Under the pieces are notes generated by a model. It made no database searches, was not told the origin of the DNA, and saw only the letters and a program-made list of their open reading frames with translations. This document shows positions 33,883 to 43,438 of a DNA stretch of 64,000 bases, piece after piece. The stretch comes from Mycogone perniciosa (lineage: Eukaryota; Ascomycota; Sordariomycetes; Hypocreales; Hypocreaceae): assembly GCA_025331125.1 (NCBI GenBank), contig JAOALB010000026.1, positions 124,001 to 188,000 on the forward strand, given 5' to 3'. The position numbers and the translations under genes are program-made. How positions within the stretch are numbered: the first letter of the stretch is position 1; each line of letters opens with the position of its first letter.

Positions 33883-34352
33883 CTTCTTCCAATCGATACC
33901 CTAAGAGGACATCTCCGAGCACAAACACGGCACGGAGTTTACATCCTTCTACACAAATACCATGAGACAATGTCCGATAGAATTCCTTTCGTCCACTGTC
34001 CGTTAGCCACAGACCTGCTGGTCTGTTTCTCTTACCACTTCAGCAGAATTTTCTTACCATGAAGACTAGGAACGCAAGAAATGAAAGAAAGGATCATGAA
34101 CTATGTTAGTAACGGTGGATCAGCTCAACAATACGTAAGTTTGACGTTCTATTTAGACGTAGTCGAACAATTATAACCGGGCACTGAGCATCTTAGGCCA
34201 GCTATAACATGGAAAGTTATTAATAGAGCACATGGGAAAGTACGATAGGTCTCTCCAGTGACATGATATAAGAAAGCCATCACCCTTCCAGGCTTTGTCT
34301 TCATCTCAAACCAATCCGTTAAGCAGAGTCTACAGTCTACAGTCTACTCAAC

Positions 34353-35051
34353 ATGCGTTCCTTGATCTTCCCTCTCATTCCTCTCATTGTTGAGGCTGCT
34401 TCCATCACCACAAGCATGCCCCTGAATATTCCTATCAAAGATGTTGTTAACCGCAACTTCTCGGCATACCAGGAGCATCCTCTGATGCCGACATTCCAAA
34501 ATTGGCTGAAAGAGAATCAGGATTTGGACTTTATCTCTGGCAATGCCACAGCGCCAGCTAAATTGGACGCTATTCACTGCGAAACTACCGGCTGTCTCTT
34601 CGAAAGTTCTATCGCCCTAGACTCGGATACTGTCAAGGCCCTGGATTATCATATCGTTCAGGAAAGCAAAAGGACCCTCCTACCACGTGTCGACGCTATC
34701 AACTGGGTTAGCAACACTCACTGGAAGACATATTTCTCTGGGCAAGAAGGTGGAGCAGAACATTATACGACTTGGAATTTGTTCTGTGGCAGATATACCT
34801 ACCGTGGTACTGGTTTTGTACTTTCAGACCATAGCATTCAAGTCAACAAACCCAACGACATAGTCACCAAAATCAAGGCTCACGAATTCCGAAACAGAAA
34901 GCATAAAGTTTCGCTGCAGCAGAACTTCATCTGTGCGTTCTTTGGGAACGCGTGTTGTGTGAACTATAAAACCGTCGCCGCCACGTCTGGATTGACAAGA
35001 TGGACTTGGGAATGCAATTCGGGAACTCGGGCGTCCGCTTGTCAAGGCTAA
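34353..35051 (+). CDS. Secreted cysteine-containing protein, function unknown
   Basis: One exon, 232 residues. The N-terminus (MRSLIFPLIPLIVEAAS) is a signal peptide. The region up to a Lys-Arg at 106-107 (ESKR/T) is acidic and could be a propeptide removed by Kex2. The remainder has 6 of the 8 cysteines (145, 194, 201, 202, 221, 230) and many aromatic residues. I recognise no domain. It sits in a gene-poor, AT-richer stretch with the similarly built gene at 38225, a setting typical for host- or competitor-facing secreted proteins in fungi. It could be an effector or antimicrobial protein; that is inference only. Confidence 0.7.
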   Translation: MRSLIFPLIPLIVEAASITTSMPLNIPIKDVVNRNFSAYQEHPLMPTFQNWLKENQDLDFISGNATAPAKLDAIHCETTGCLFESSIALDSDTVKALDYHIVQESKRTLLPRVDAINWVSNTHWKTYFSGQEGGAEHYTTWNLFCGRYTYRGTGFVLSDHSIQVNKPNDIVTKIKAHEFRNRKHKVSLQQNFICAFFGNACCVNYKTVAATSGLTRWTWECNSGTRASACQG

Positions 35052-35719
35052 GTTCGACAAGCGGATCACTGAAACAGGACGAAAATCACACGATGGACCA
35101 ATCTCTATGACTGCGTTCATAGTCCTACATATTCACTTCATTCATGTATTGCCAACATATTAGTAATATAGAGTAGTAATACTTAGTTACTAAACTACCT
35201 AAGTCATTAACACATTCTGTATTTATTCACTAAACATTCACCTCTCAGTAGCACCGTTTATTTATGCCACAAGTGTCATAAAGTGTAGTTTTTGGAAGGC
35301 CATAATATGAGGAGACGAATGGGTCCGTCGTCAGGGGTCCAAGGTCGCACGTCCACGGCACTCTAAATTAGCTAGTCGGGAAACTACAAGGGATGATGGC
35401 AGTGTGCGCATTGGTGAGCTTGAAACGTAGGGGAATTAAATTTCCTAGCTGCCTGGTGTCAGTAGGGGGGCGTGATTCCCTCCAGTGGCCACTTCCTGGG
35501 ATACCAGGTTTGAGGATGATATAGCCTCTATGATGGAAAGCGAGATATTGCTTCCTTGGACATCAGGATTGCTGAGAGGGGGTAAAAGTCATGCATCACA
35601 GTACAATTGGGCTCTTCAGGTTCTGCTAAAAGTCATCTCCGGGTTTTTGGCTGCTCGCTTTTACCCTTGTCCATGAAGACCTCCACAGCGGACCTACCCG
35701 AGAGATCAATGACTGATGC

Positions 35720-35929
35720 TTGTCAGATGTTGACAACCCCAGAAAATCCACACAACTCCAGATCAACGATAGTGGGGTGTTGGAAGTTGCGAGCAATATG
35801 CTGAAAAAACATGACTGTGGTTGGAAAACGTACGGTAAATTTGGGTGCTCCCCTGATTGTTGCCCTGCTTACGAAACTACAGTCGATCCCCTAAATAATG
35901 CATTAGCGTGTGCTTGCTATGGAGATTAG
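35720..35929 (+). pseudogene. Cysteine-rich fragment, possibly remnant of a small secreted protein
   Basis: A short frame whose last 38 residues or so contain six cysteines in a compact pattern (DCGWKTYGKFGCSPDCCPAY, then LACACYGD) ending at TAG 35927-35929. That density is typical of the mature part of a small secreted fungal protein. No ATG with a signal peptide or convincing upstream exon is seen, so it is either a broken gene or a last exon whose start I cannot find. Confidence 0.3.
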
Positions 35930-36588
35930 AAGCTAATAGGAAGTGAATAACAGGGTTTCAGTAAGGATAATTTAATATGAAGCGAAGTCTTCCAAGGTGC
36001 GTGCAACTACCTCGCGTATTCTTAACAATAATAGTCTATAGGTTGCAGGGTATAGAAAAACAGTAAGAAATACTAGAAATATAGAATAAAAGATATAGTT
36101 CCAATGTCAGAGACCCTCTTTGGGGCAGACGGATCGGGCGAGGGGCTGCGACCCTAGGGAAGAGTAGAGGAGGTTGAAGAGCAGTCACTTAGAGGGCAGG
36201 TAAAATGCCAGAAACTAGTAGCTAGGTATAGCAGCGGTAGTTTACTGGTCTCTGAAGTTTTATATCTCCGGGGACCACAGTTGCTTCTTATATGTGCATT
36301 CCAGCCCATGTGATATCAAGAGAGCTCCGGAGCTTCCGGTCTCCTGACATCCTATAGCTTATATATATCCATATACTAGATACTACAATAATTAATTTAC
36401 ATTATATTTAGCTTAAAAAGTTAATAATATTATTATAGTAGTAGTTTAAATTAATATTTCGAATAATTATTTTTCTTTTTATCGTATTATAGTACGGAGT
36501 AGTTACTAATTATATATAAAGTAGCTCAGGTCAGCTGGCTACTTGGGCCTAAGTACTCCGTTATGAATCATTTAGGGAGTCGACTGTA

Positions 36589-36795
36589 CAGCATGCCTTT
36601 TGCGATCCGCATCTTATTGCCTTCTCGGGATTTGAGCTAATAGTACTATGGTCCTGGGTGTTGATCCTACCGCTATTTTCGGGCGTAGTGATCCTTCCGG
36701 AATGAATTAGCCTGTCAGCAGAGTACCTTAGCCGGGCGAATCGGCGTCTGACGAAACAGGCTCTTCTACAGAAAGAACTCGAATTCATTGAGTAA
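36589..36795 (+). pseudogene. Fragment of an unidentified membrane protein, with in-frame stop
   Basis: A frame that reads as a hydrophobic segment (FELIVLWSWVLILPLFSGVVILPE), is broken by TGA at 36703-36705, and continues as a charged helix (SAEYLSRANRRLTKQALLQ..) to TAA 36793-36795. The TGA could derive from CGA, a C-to-T change. It lies next to very AT-rich DNA. The source protein is not recognised. Confidence 0.3.
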
Positions 36796-38224
36796 CGAAT
36801 CTTACATTTTCTTTTTTAACCCCGAATCGGATGTCGGAGATAAGTCGATTTTGAGGCCCCTAGTATCACGTCATATCATGTCAAATTAACCCAGAAAGCT
36901 GTGTCTTATTAATGGGCACTGTTCGGAACTGCTCCAAGGCATCCCAATTCAAAGGCCAATCGGGATTCGGAAATCGCGACCCATAATTCAATGCCGGCTA
37001 GGTACCGATAAAATGGTGGTTTACCTAAACTGTATCAATTGTTTACCTAGGTCAGAGCCAGTTGTAAATCACCTAGGTAATAATTGGTTCTCCAAGCTCT
37101 CAAGAATTGGGTTGACTTGGCTCAAATTACTTCACTTTCTTCAACTTTTATAGCATCAACACCTTTTATTGGTATATTAAAGTGATTAGAAATAAAGGGT
37201 CGTAAGAGTCATCCACAGCCATTTGGGCATTTTGCAGCTTGCACTCTTTTTATTACCCGCTTGACGCCTTCCTCTGCGTCTCTATCTATCTCAAAGCGGA
37301 GTAAAACTTTCCTCTGGTTATCTATCTATCTACCTTGAGGGGCAGTCAATCATAAAGCTTAAATATTAAGTTGTCCATTTTTCTGGTTAGCTTCAATGGG
37401 ATTGACAGCCGCTTGAGCATATCGAGATGATCTACAGAGTACGACATACCCATGCACTTCGTATCTCACTAGCAATTCTCGATATGGACAAAAGCTGTCA
37501 GCCGAACTAGTCTATCCTGTCGAGCGATATCAAACCACCCAAGTCATCTACAAGGATCATGACCAAATAAAGCTCAAGAATAAAGATGCTTGAATGAAGA
37601 CCTTTGAATCGGTGATATTGAAAGTAACCATCTTCTACTCGGTTATCTGGATTTTCACCCCGTCATATAGCAGAGTAGGTAGGGACTTTCAGTTAAGACC
37701 AAAACACTGAAATCCGTGACATGAGCTGTGTTATATTGTGCTCGAAGCATGTATTTGTGCCAACAAATATCCCGTAGTTAGTCTAATACCTGATGCTAGT
37801 ATTTGTTTCGATGAGGCGTACTCGGGCAACCTTGCTTGCGCTTGTCCTGCACCCCTAATGGATAAGCAAGGTGCTAAACTTGTTTCTAAGAGATAAAGTG
37901 ATGTGATCCGGAATCTTCTTTCCCATCCGCCACATCTAGAAGGCAACAGTGAACATGTCACCCCTGGATATCCTGCATTAGTGTTAATAGGTAGAATAGT
38001 TCCTGCTTCTTTGAGGTAGTCGATGGATTTACCTCTAAATTAAGTCGCCCCATGGGGCACGGCTGCAATGCAAATGATCACGGCAATCATGATTCATGTG
38101 TAATGACCAACAACTATATAAGAGAACTGAGTTCTCTATCCTCGAGCAGCTTTACACTGCCCAACACACACGCACACACAAAAACCTTAGATCCTCTCCA
38201 CAGACTACGAGATCTACCATTACA

Positions 38225-39196
38225 ATGCAACTCCCTATTATTCTCGCCCTCGCTGGCCTTGGTGCCGCTATGCCATCTCCGGCGACCGGTTCCGAAACTC
38301 CAGCGGCTTCTGTCCCGCCTGATGCCTATACTGGTGAAAGGGTCAACGTTACCACCATTGACCCCGACGTTGCTCATGAGAGAGTCTTGGAGAAGTGGAA
38401 TCCTGAGCACGTCATCAACTCCGATGACTTGTTCAAGTATCTCGAGGATAACAAAGATGCCAAGCATACTGTCTATGTCAATGATACTCGCGCGGTGATT
38501 GACCTCAGCACTGTTGAATTCACGACTGAAAAGGCAGGGGATAATAAGCGAGAGGTCCCCGAGTGAGTCCAAGGTACAGATGCGTTGAAACCTTTGGGGT
38601 TCACTAACATTCTATCCAGTATTTGCACCCATTGGAAGCAAAACTGGGCTGAGCAGATCCAGAGCTGGTATGATCCTTGGGTTCCAGTTTCTGGTTGCAC
38701 TGAGACCAAATTGAGTGCGGGTCCAGCAACCAGAGCTCTTACATGGTCATATTCCAAGGCTATTGAAACGAGCGCCAAGTGAGCTCGCCTCTCTTTTGAG
38801 ATATAATTCCAATTTATACTAATATTTTTATATGTAGTGTTGAGTATAAAATTATTAAAGATGTTGTTGGCATTACTGCCGGTGTCTCAGTCACTGAGAC
38901 CTGGACTCGATCTGGCACCAGTAAGTCATTTCTGGCATTGTTTACTTGTAAACACTAGTTAACATAAGGCAGTAACCTGCACTATTCCCCCCAGGAGCGT
39001 TGGCCAGATTTGGCTCGCGAAAAAGGTTATCTGGGCATGGATCTGGGAGCAATCTTGCACAAGGTGCCGATTCAGTGGTCAGCGCTGCTACAATGCGAGG
39101 GCAATGGGCGGTGCCAAGCTCCCCACCAATTCTGATGTCGATGGCCTTGGTGTTAAATACGGCTGCAGCACTGGAAGTAAGAATGTTTGGTGCTAA
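38225..39196 (+). CDS. Secreted cysteine-rich protein with Kex2-type propeptide, function unknown
   Basis: Four exons (38225-38562, 38620-38778, 38838-38920, 38973-39196) give 267 residues. It has a signal peptide (MQLPIILALAGLGAAM), then an acidic pro-region of about 90 residues ending at Lys108-Arg109 (DNKR/E). The mature part has 8 cysteines: C115, SGC, ITC, SCTRC, RCY, YGC and a C-terminal VWC. All splice junctions keep one frame and have GT-AG ends with pyrimidine- or AT-rich acceptors. The first intron follows directly on the Kex2 region, so pro and mature parts fall on separate exons. No domain is recognised. Likely a secreted effector, lectin-like or antimicrobial protein, by architecture alone. 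Confidence 0.75.
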
Positions 39197-40261
39197 TAAG
39201 GCGTCTGCAGCACGCTGGCACTGACTCTAAGGGAGATCTCCAGACCCGGGTTGGCTTCCGGAGCAGTCTTATAGTGACGGAGAACCTTTGGGGTTTCGCT
39301 TTTTTCGTTTCGAGTACATATGTATGAATTTGTACATGGATGGTTTGGATGAGCTGTATATAGTATATTCTTGGGAGGAAATGTATATAGATAGCTGATG
39401 GACATATATAGCATTAGTCCGTTGCAGTCGTAGGCTGCCAACGGCGAACAAAGAACATTTTGTCTATAAACTTTCATTGTCCCAAGCTGGAAAGGAAGTT
39501 GAACTACAGCGCAGCTGCGGGCAAACCAAAAGAAGAGTGAGCAGAGTCTGACCCAGAGAGTTTGGTGCCAGGTGCCTAGTTGTCTGAGCAACGAGGAAGA
39601 AAAGAATGCATCATCTCTATCAACAGCTGCCAGTCACTAGAAACGACAGAATTCCCCACCACCTGAAAACGAATTGTAGAGTGTTTGTTTGCAGTGCAGT
39701 ATCTCATCTACTGACTTGCGTGTTGAGAGTTGAATAATGCAAGTCAATAGGGAAGATAGAGAAGAAGTTTAAAGAAGTATTTGAAAAAACACAGAACTTG
39801 CAGCGGAAATTGAATAAGCAATTGGAGTTTAAACTAACTGTTTCTAAATAGAAACCTATGGAACACTTCTGTGTCATAGGCAACGAGGTGTAATCACCTG
39901 GCACCTGGCAGCTGCCAGGGAGAAAATATAAATACTTGAGCACGCCCACACAACTCGAAGTTTCTTTCTTTTGTTTTTCCCCCTTCTCCACCGCACTGCT
40001 CAGGACCAGCTGTGCATCAGCCTCGAGACATCCTCGAGCCTTCGCATCATCATATGGTCTACTGTTTCTATCTCTGGTAGTTCAACACCTTGCCTTCTAT
40101 TGTTTCGCACAAAAGCTCTTACTACCTAGTGCCTCTCGCGGGTTCTTACCACTTTTCCACCTCTGCACATTGCCTCACAGGTAAGAAAACGCATCACAAG
40201 AAACTTGACAACTTCATCGCTAACTCTGATCAAGGAAAGCTCGCAACGTGATTCATCGAGA
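39197..40261. other. Intergenic, and 5' leader of the coiled-coil gene
   Basis: 1.07 kb. No gene is supported by its minus-strand frames. A GTAAGA donor at 40191 with a CTAAC branch and CAAG acceptor (to 40234) could be a 5'-UTR intron of the next gene. Confidence 0.45.
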
Positions 40262-40873
40262 ATGTCGTTTCGCAGTGAGAGACACGAAGCAATGGCCCCC
40301 GTCAAGTCGGAAGGGAGCCCTGCCCCTGAGTTCCCCGTCCCTGAGCTCCCCCGTCGATACCAACCACGCAAGAAGAATCATTCTGAGCGTGGCATGGGAA
40401 ACCCATCTGCCCAGCGTAATGCCGCTCAACTGACTCAAGGCAAGAGAACACAGGAAGGCCCTGCATCGAACTCGGCCAGACGCGCGAAATTCGCACGACG
40501 TAAGAATGCCAAGCAATGGGGAGGTGAGGCCAATGAGGACTCCAAGGCGAATGGGGATGTGCAAGCTAGACTCAATTCCATCCATGAGAGTCTTGCAAGC
40601 CTCCGCCAACTCGTCGAAGGGGCAGTCGAACGGCTCAATCAACAAGACCAAGACGCTGCCCACAGAGCTGAAACTATCGCCAAAAGAGACTTAGCCATCG
40701 CCAAGCAAGAGCAAACCATTGCCCGCGGATCGAAAACCATTGCCCTGCAGGACCGAATCGTCACCTCGAACCACGAGATCATCGACCAGCAGCACCAAGC
40801 CATCACCCGGAACTTCGAGACTTATGCCCAAGGGACCTCAGGCCAGGTGATGAACGGCAGGATTGTGTACTAG
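40262..40873 (+). CDS. Basic protein with heptad repeats, function unknown
   Basis: One exon, 203 residues from the first in-frame ATG (the open frame upstream has none). Residues 1-85 or so are basic and disordered with SR/KR clusters suggesting a nuclear protein. From about 100 it is helical and Gln/Glu rich. A block near 140-170 repeats a seven-residue unit beginning Ile-Ala four times in succession (IAKRDLA, IAKQEQT, IARGSKT, IALQDRI), so a regular coiled coil is likely. There are no cysteines, no catalytic motif and no family I recognise. Probably lineage-specific. Confidence 0.6.
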   Translation: MSFRSERHEAMAPVKSEGSPAPEFPVPELPRRYQPRKKNHSERGMGNPSAQRNAAQLTQGKRTQEGPASNSARRAKFARRKNAKQWGGEANEDSKANGDVQARLNSIHESLASLRQLVEGAVERLNQQDQDAAHRAETIAKRDLAIAKQEQTIARGSKTIALQDRIVTSNHEIIDQQHQAITRNFETYAQGTSGQVMNGRIVY

Positions 40874-41351
40874 GGTATGGAAGGATCGACGTCACATGAA
40901 AGGTGGTCGTTTTGATGAAATTGTCTTGATAGTGCTTACAAGGGACGGATATGGATGTCGGATACTGATGCCAGATTTGATCATGGCAGACGAGTACGAT
41001 AGGGATCCACAAGCTTAGCATAGCCAGGCCGTTGTCCCCTTTAGGCACTTCAAAAAGAGGAATCAATAAATTTGCTTCTTGATTCCAGAATCGGTGCTAC
41101 ACAAAAAGACAGGTGCATCTTGATAATGGTTCCTTGCTTGGGACGAGGCTGGTACTAGTAGTATTACTGAGTCCTGCGTGAAGTTGAGACAACTCGTAGG
41201 TAAGACTGGGGTCATATCACAGTGGCATCTAAAGATATATCAACACAATATTGAAACGCAAAGCCTATGGGTAGCATATCCGACCCCATTTCTGCTAATT
41301 ATTCCGCCACCTAGCTAAACTTCCAGCTTCTCACAACGCCATTTCTCTATC
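40874..41351. other. Convergent 3' flanks
   Basis: 478 bp between the coiled-coil gene and the hydrolase. No gene is seen. Confidence 0.5.
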
Positions 41352-42596
41352 CTACGAGGACTTATTCTGCGACACCACATCCTGGAACCAGTCAAGCACC
41401 ACTTGGTTTTGAAGTACAGACGCACCGATAGAGCAATGCTCCCCCGACCCATCAGCCGTCTCGAACAAGTGATACGTCCCAAGATTTCCCAGCTTTTCTG
41501 CGAGCGCCTTGGCCTGCCCTGGCAGCATCTCATCATTTTCTGCATCGGCTGAGAAAAACGGGGCCTTGATATTCTGCACGTTATCGCCCAGTGCGAAGTT
41601 CTGGCATTTGGTCAGCCACTCAAACGGAGACTTCGTGTTGAAGGCCCAGAGGCCTTGCTGGATGCCCCAGCGCAATGAGGTTGGCGCTTCCGGACTTGCG
41701 AGGGCATGCCCAACGGCCTGATCGAAGGTGGTTGAGGTACCAGCCTTGAAAAGAGCGCCAAGTCCTGGGGGGAAATGTTGGAATAGGGCTCCTCCAAAGT
41801 CATCAACTCCATCGATTGCCATGACGGCGGCGCAACGGTGATCGATTGCGGCTGCTCGCGCAACAAGATATCCACCAAGAGAGTATCCCCAAAGACCAAT
41901 TGAATCAGGGTCCACATCGTTTCGTGTGAGTGCATAGTCAATGGCAGGTGTCACGACTTGCTCCCATTCCGGAATAAAGCCTAGGTTTTGTTCGCGCCGC
42001 ACCGTTGGCTGGCCTGGGCCCTCGAAAGTGATGGCATTCATACCACGTTGTAGTACCGCCTCGACAAAGACGTGGTACAACTCCTCCTGAGCGCCGTCGA
42101 AGCCATTGCACATGAGAATAGTTGGACGGGGACCAGGAAGTCCGCTGCTATAGAAGATGGCGGGGATAGAGAAGTTCTGAGTCTGGAGTGTGACACGCTC
42201 ACCGGGAACAGGGAGGAGTGCTATGGCCTTGTCAAATGCTGCGATGTGCTTGTCCCATAGGGAGTTGATACGAGGGTCGTCCCAGTTGCCGTGAAGGAAG
42301 AAGTCAGCGGCTCGGAGATAGGTTGCTTCTCTGAAGAAGGCGTTCCGGGCAGAAACGGGATGCTTCTTCACATCAATATCCTTAGCCTGTCGATGGAGAC
42401 GTTCGGCAAGCTCATTGAAGGCAGCAGAGTAGCTTTCGAAGTCCCCAGGAATGATTTTGTTCGCTGCGGTGAGGACTTCGCCAATATCGGCACCTTGGTA
42501 AGGGGCAATAGAAACAGTGCGGAGGATCTCAAAGTGAAAGCTTGGATCGGGGTTCAGTTGGAGCATTGAATCGGACCTTGTCTTATTTCCTGACAT
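41352..42596 (-). CDS. Alpha/beta hydrolase (FUS2 / dihydropseudooxynicotine-hydrolase-like)
   Basis: One exon, 414 residues from the first ATG (42594-42596). An N-terminal helical cap of about 130 residues precedes the hydrolase core. The core has the oxyanion strand LMCNGFDGAQEE, FEGPGQ, the nucleophile elbow GLWGYSLGG (Ser239), an acid loop SADAENDEM and a His in GSGEHCS. The cap plus FEGPGQ is shared with bacterial 2,6-dihydropseudooxynicotine hydrolase and with hydrolases of fungal secondary-metabolite clusters such as FUS2. The reaction is therefore probably C-C, amide or lactone hydrolysis, but the substrate is unknown. The Zn2Cys6 regulator next upstream reads in the same direction and may control it. 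Confidence 0.85.
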   Translation of the reverse strand: MSGNKTRSDSMLQLNPDPSFHFEILRTVSIAPYQGADIGEVLTAANKIIPGDFESYSAAFNELAERLHRQAKDIDVKKHPVSARNAFFREATYLRAADFFLHGNWDDPRINSLWDKHIAAFDKAIALLPVPGERVTLQTQNFSIPAIFYSSGLPGPRPTILMCNGFDGAQEELYHVFVEAVLQRGMNAITFEGPGQPTVRREQNLGFIPEWEQVVTPAIDYALTRNDVDPDSIGLWGYSLGGYLVARAAAIDHRCAAVMAIDGVDDFGGALFQHFPPGLGALFKAGTSTTFDQAVGHALASPEAPTSLRWGIQQGLWAFNTKSPFEWLTKCQNFALGDNVQNIKAPFFSADAENDEMLPGQAKALAEKLGNLGTYHLFETADGSGEHCSIGASVLQNQVVLDWFQDVVSQNKSS

Positions 42597-43438
42597 TTTG
42601 GCGATAAGCACGACTTAGGGCTGATGGATGAATCAGTTTCGGAGCACTGGCGAGGATTGGGGTAACCAAGGAGTGTCGAGACTGTTAGATGTAGTATGTG
42701 ATGGCAACCTGGGAACATTCTGGGTCAAAGAGACTTGAGTTGCAATGCTCTTTTATAAGTCAAGATAACTGTGGATTATAAATCTCGGAAGTCTGATCAC
42801 TGATTCGAACCGAGGGCGGCTATTGAGTCAAGGCCGACCGACCGGCTCATCTGACAGCATCTTCATCGTTCTCGTTCTCGTTTCATCCATATCAAGTAAA
42901 GTCTAGAGATACTACGCGATGATGATTCTGTAGAACTCTTTCAAAGAGCCCCAAAAGCTGAGAGCAGACCAATAGCGATGGCATGGCCGCCACATGGCGT
43001 AGCTGGGAGTCTGGCGGCAGACTTTGCTATTCGCGTTCTAGTGTATCGTGCAGGCAAGTCGCCGACCGGAAGATGGGAGAAAAGCTGTCGTTCCGTTCCG
43101 TTCCAGATCTCCTATTGACCCGGACTCTTTATCTCCGCGTCTCGCCAGGCGGCTTCTTTGTCCCCTGAGAAGACACGGGACTATTGTTCGGACTGGTCGA
43201 TTTGCTACTCCGAGGTACCTTGTATTCCTAAAAAGTGGCGCTGCTTTGATCGAAAGACGAAACACCAGAATGACTAGGCCGAGTCAGGTGGAACGAGAAC
43301 GAGAACGAGAACGAGAACAGGAACGAGAACAGGAACGAGAACGAGACCAAATATAGACAGACATGCAAGGGAGCGAGAACGAGCAACAACGCTCTACTTT
43401 TACTTTCATTCATTTCCCCCTCGTTTTCACGATCCCAT
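42597..43438. promoter_or_regulatory. Hydrolase promoter region with hexanucleotide repeats
   Basis: 842 bp between the regulator's stop and the hydrolase's ATG. It contains a (GAACGA)n tract (43291-43347) and a short inverted-orientation piece, CGTTCTCGTTCTCGTTTC (42867-42884). No gene is seen. Confidence 0.5.
43291..43347. repeat. (GAACGA)n hexanucleotide repeat
   Basis: About nine GAACGA/GAACAG units with A/G variation, downstream of the Zn2Cys6 gene. A shorter run on the opposite strand lies about 400 bp away at 42867-42884. Confidence 0.85.

Larger units (their letters stand above)
32608..34352. other. Accessory intergenic stretch with motif copies and palindromes
   Basis: 1.7 kb. Dispersed-motif copies lie at 32777, 33494 and 33529; a perfect 28-bp palindrome built from the same core lies at 33653-33680; and an inverted repeat ACCTAAGTT..AACTTAGGT at 33858-33882. 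The part from about 33720 to 34200 is less AT-rich than its surroundings and contains GTAAG/CTAAC-like strings, but I could not assemble a protein on either strand. The end (34328-34346) repeats CTACAGT just before the next gene. Confidence 0.5.
35052..38224. other. AT-rich, gene-poor stretch with gene scraps
   Basis: 3.2 kb. The part at about 36360-36530 is very AT-rich. A dispersed-motif copy lies at 36493-36501 and a near copy at 36554. Two scraps are listed separately (35720-35929 and 36589-36795). TCTA microsatellite runs occur near 37280-37335. Otherwise nothing can be assigned. Confidence 0.5.

Noticed and set aside
42781..42830. GATTCGAACC box resembling a tRNA T-loop (minus strand)
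   Set aside because: The flanking bases do not form a T-stem or acceptor stem, and no A-box is found at the right distance.
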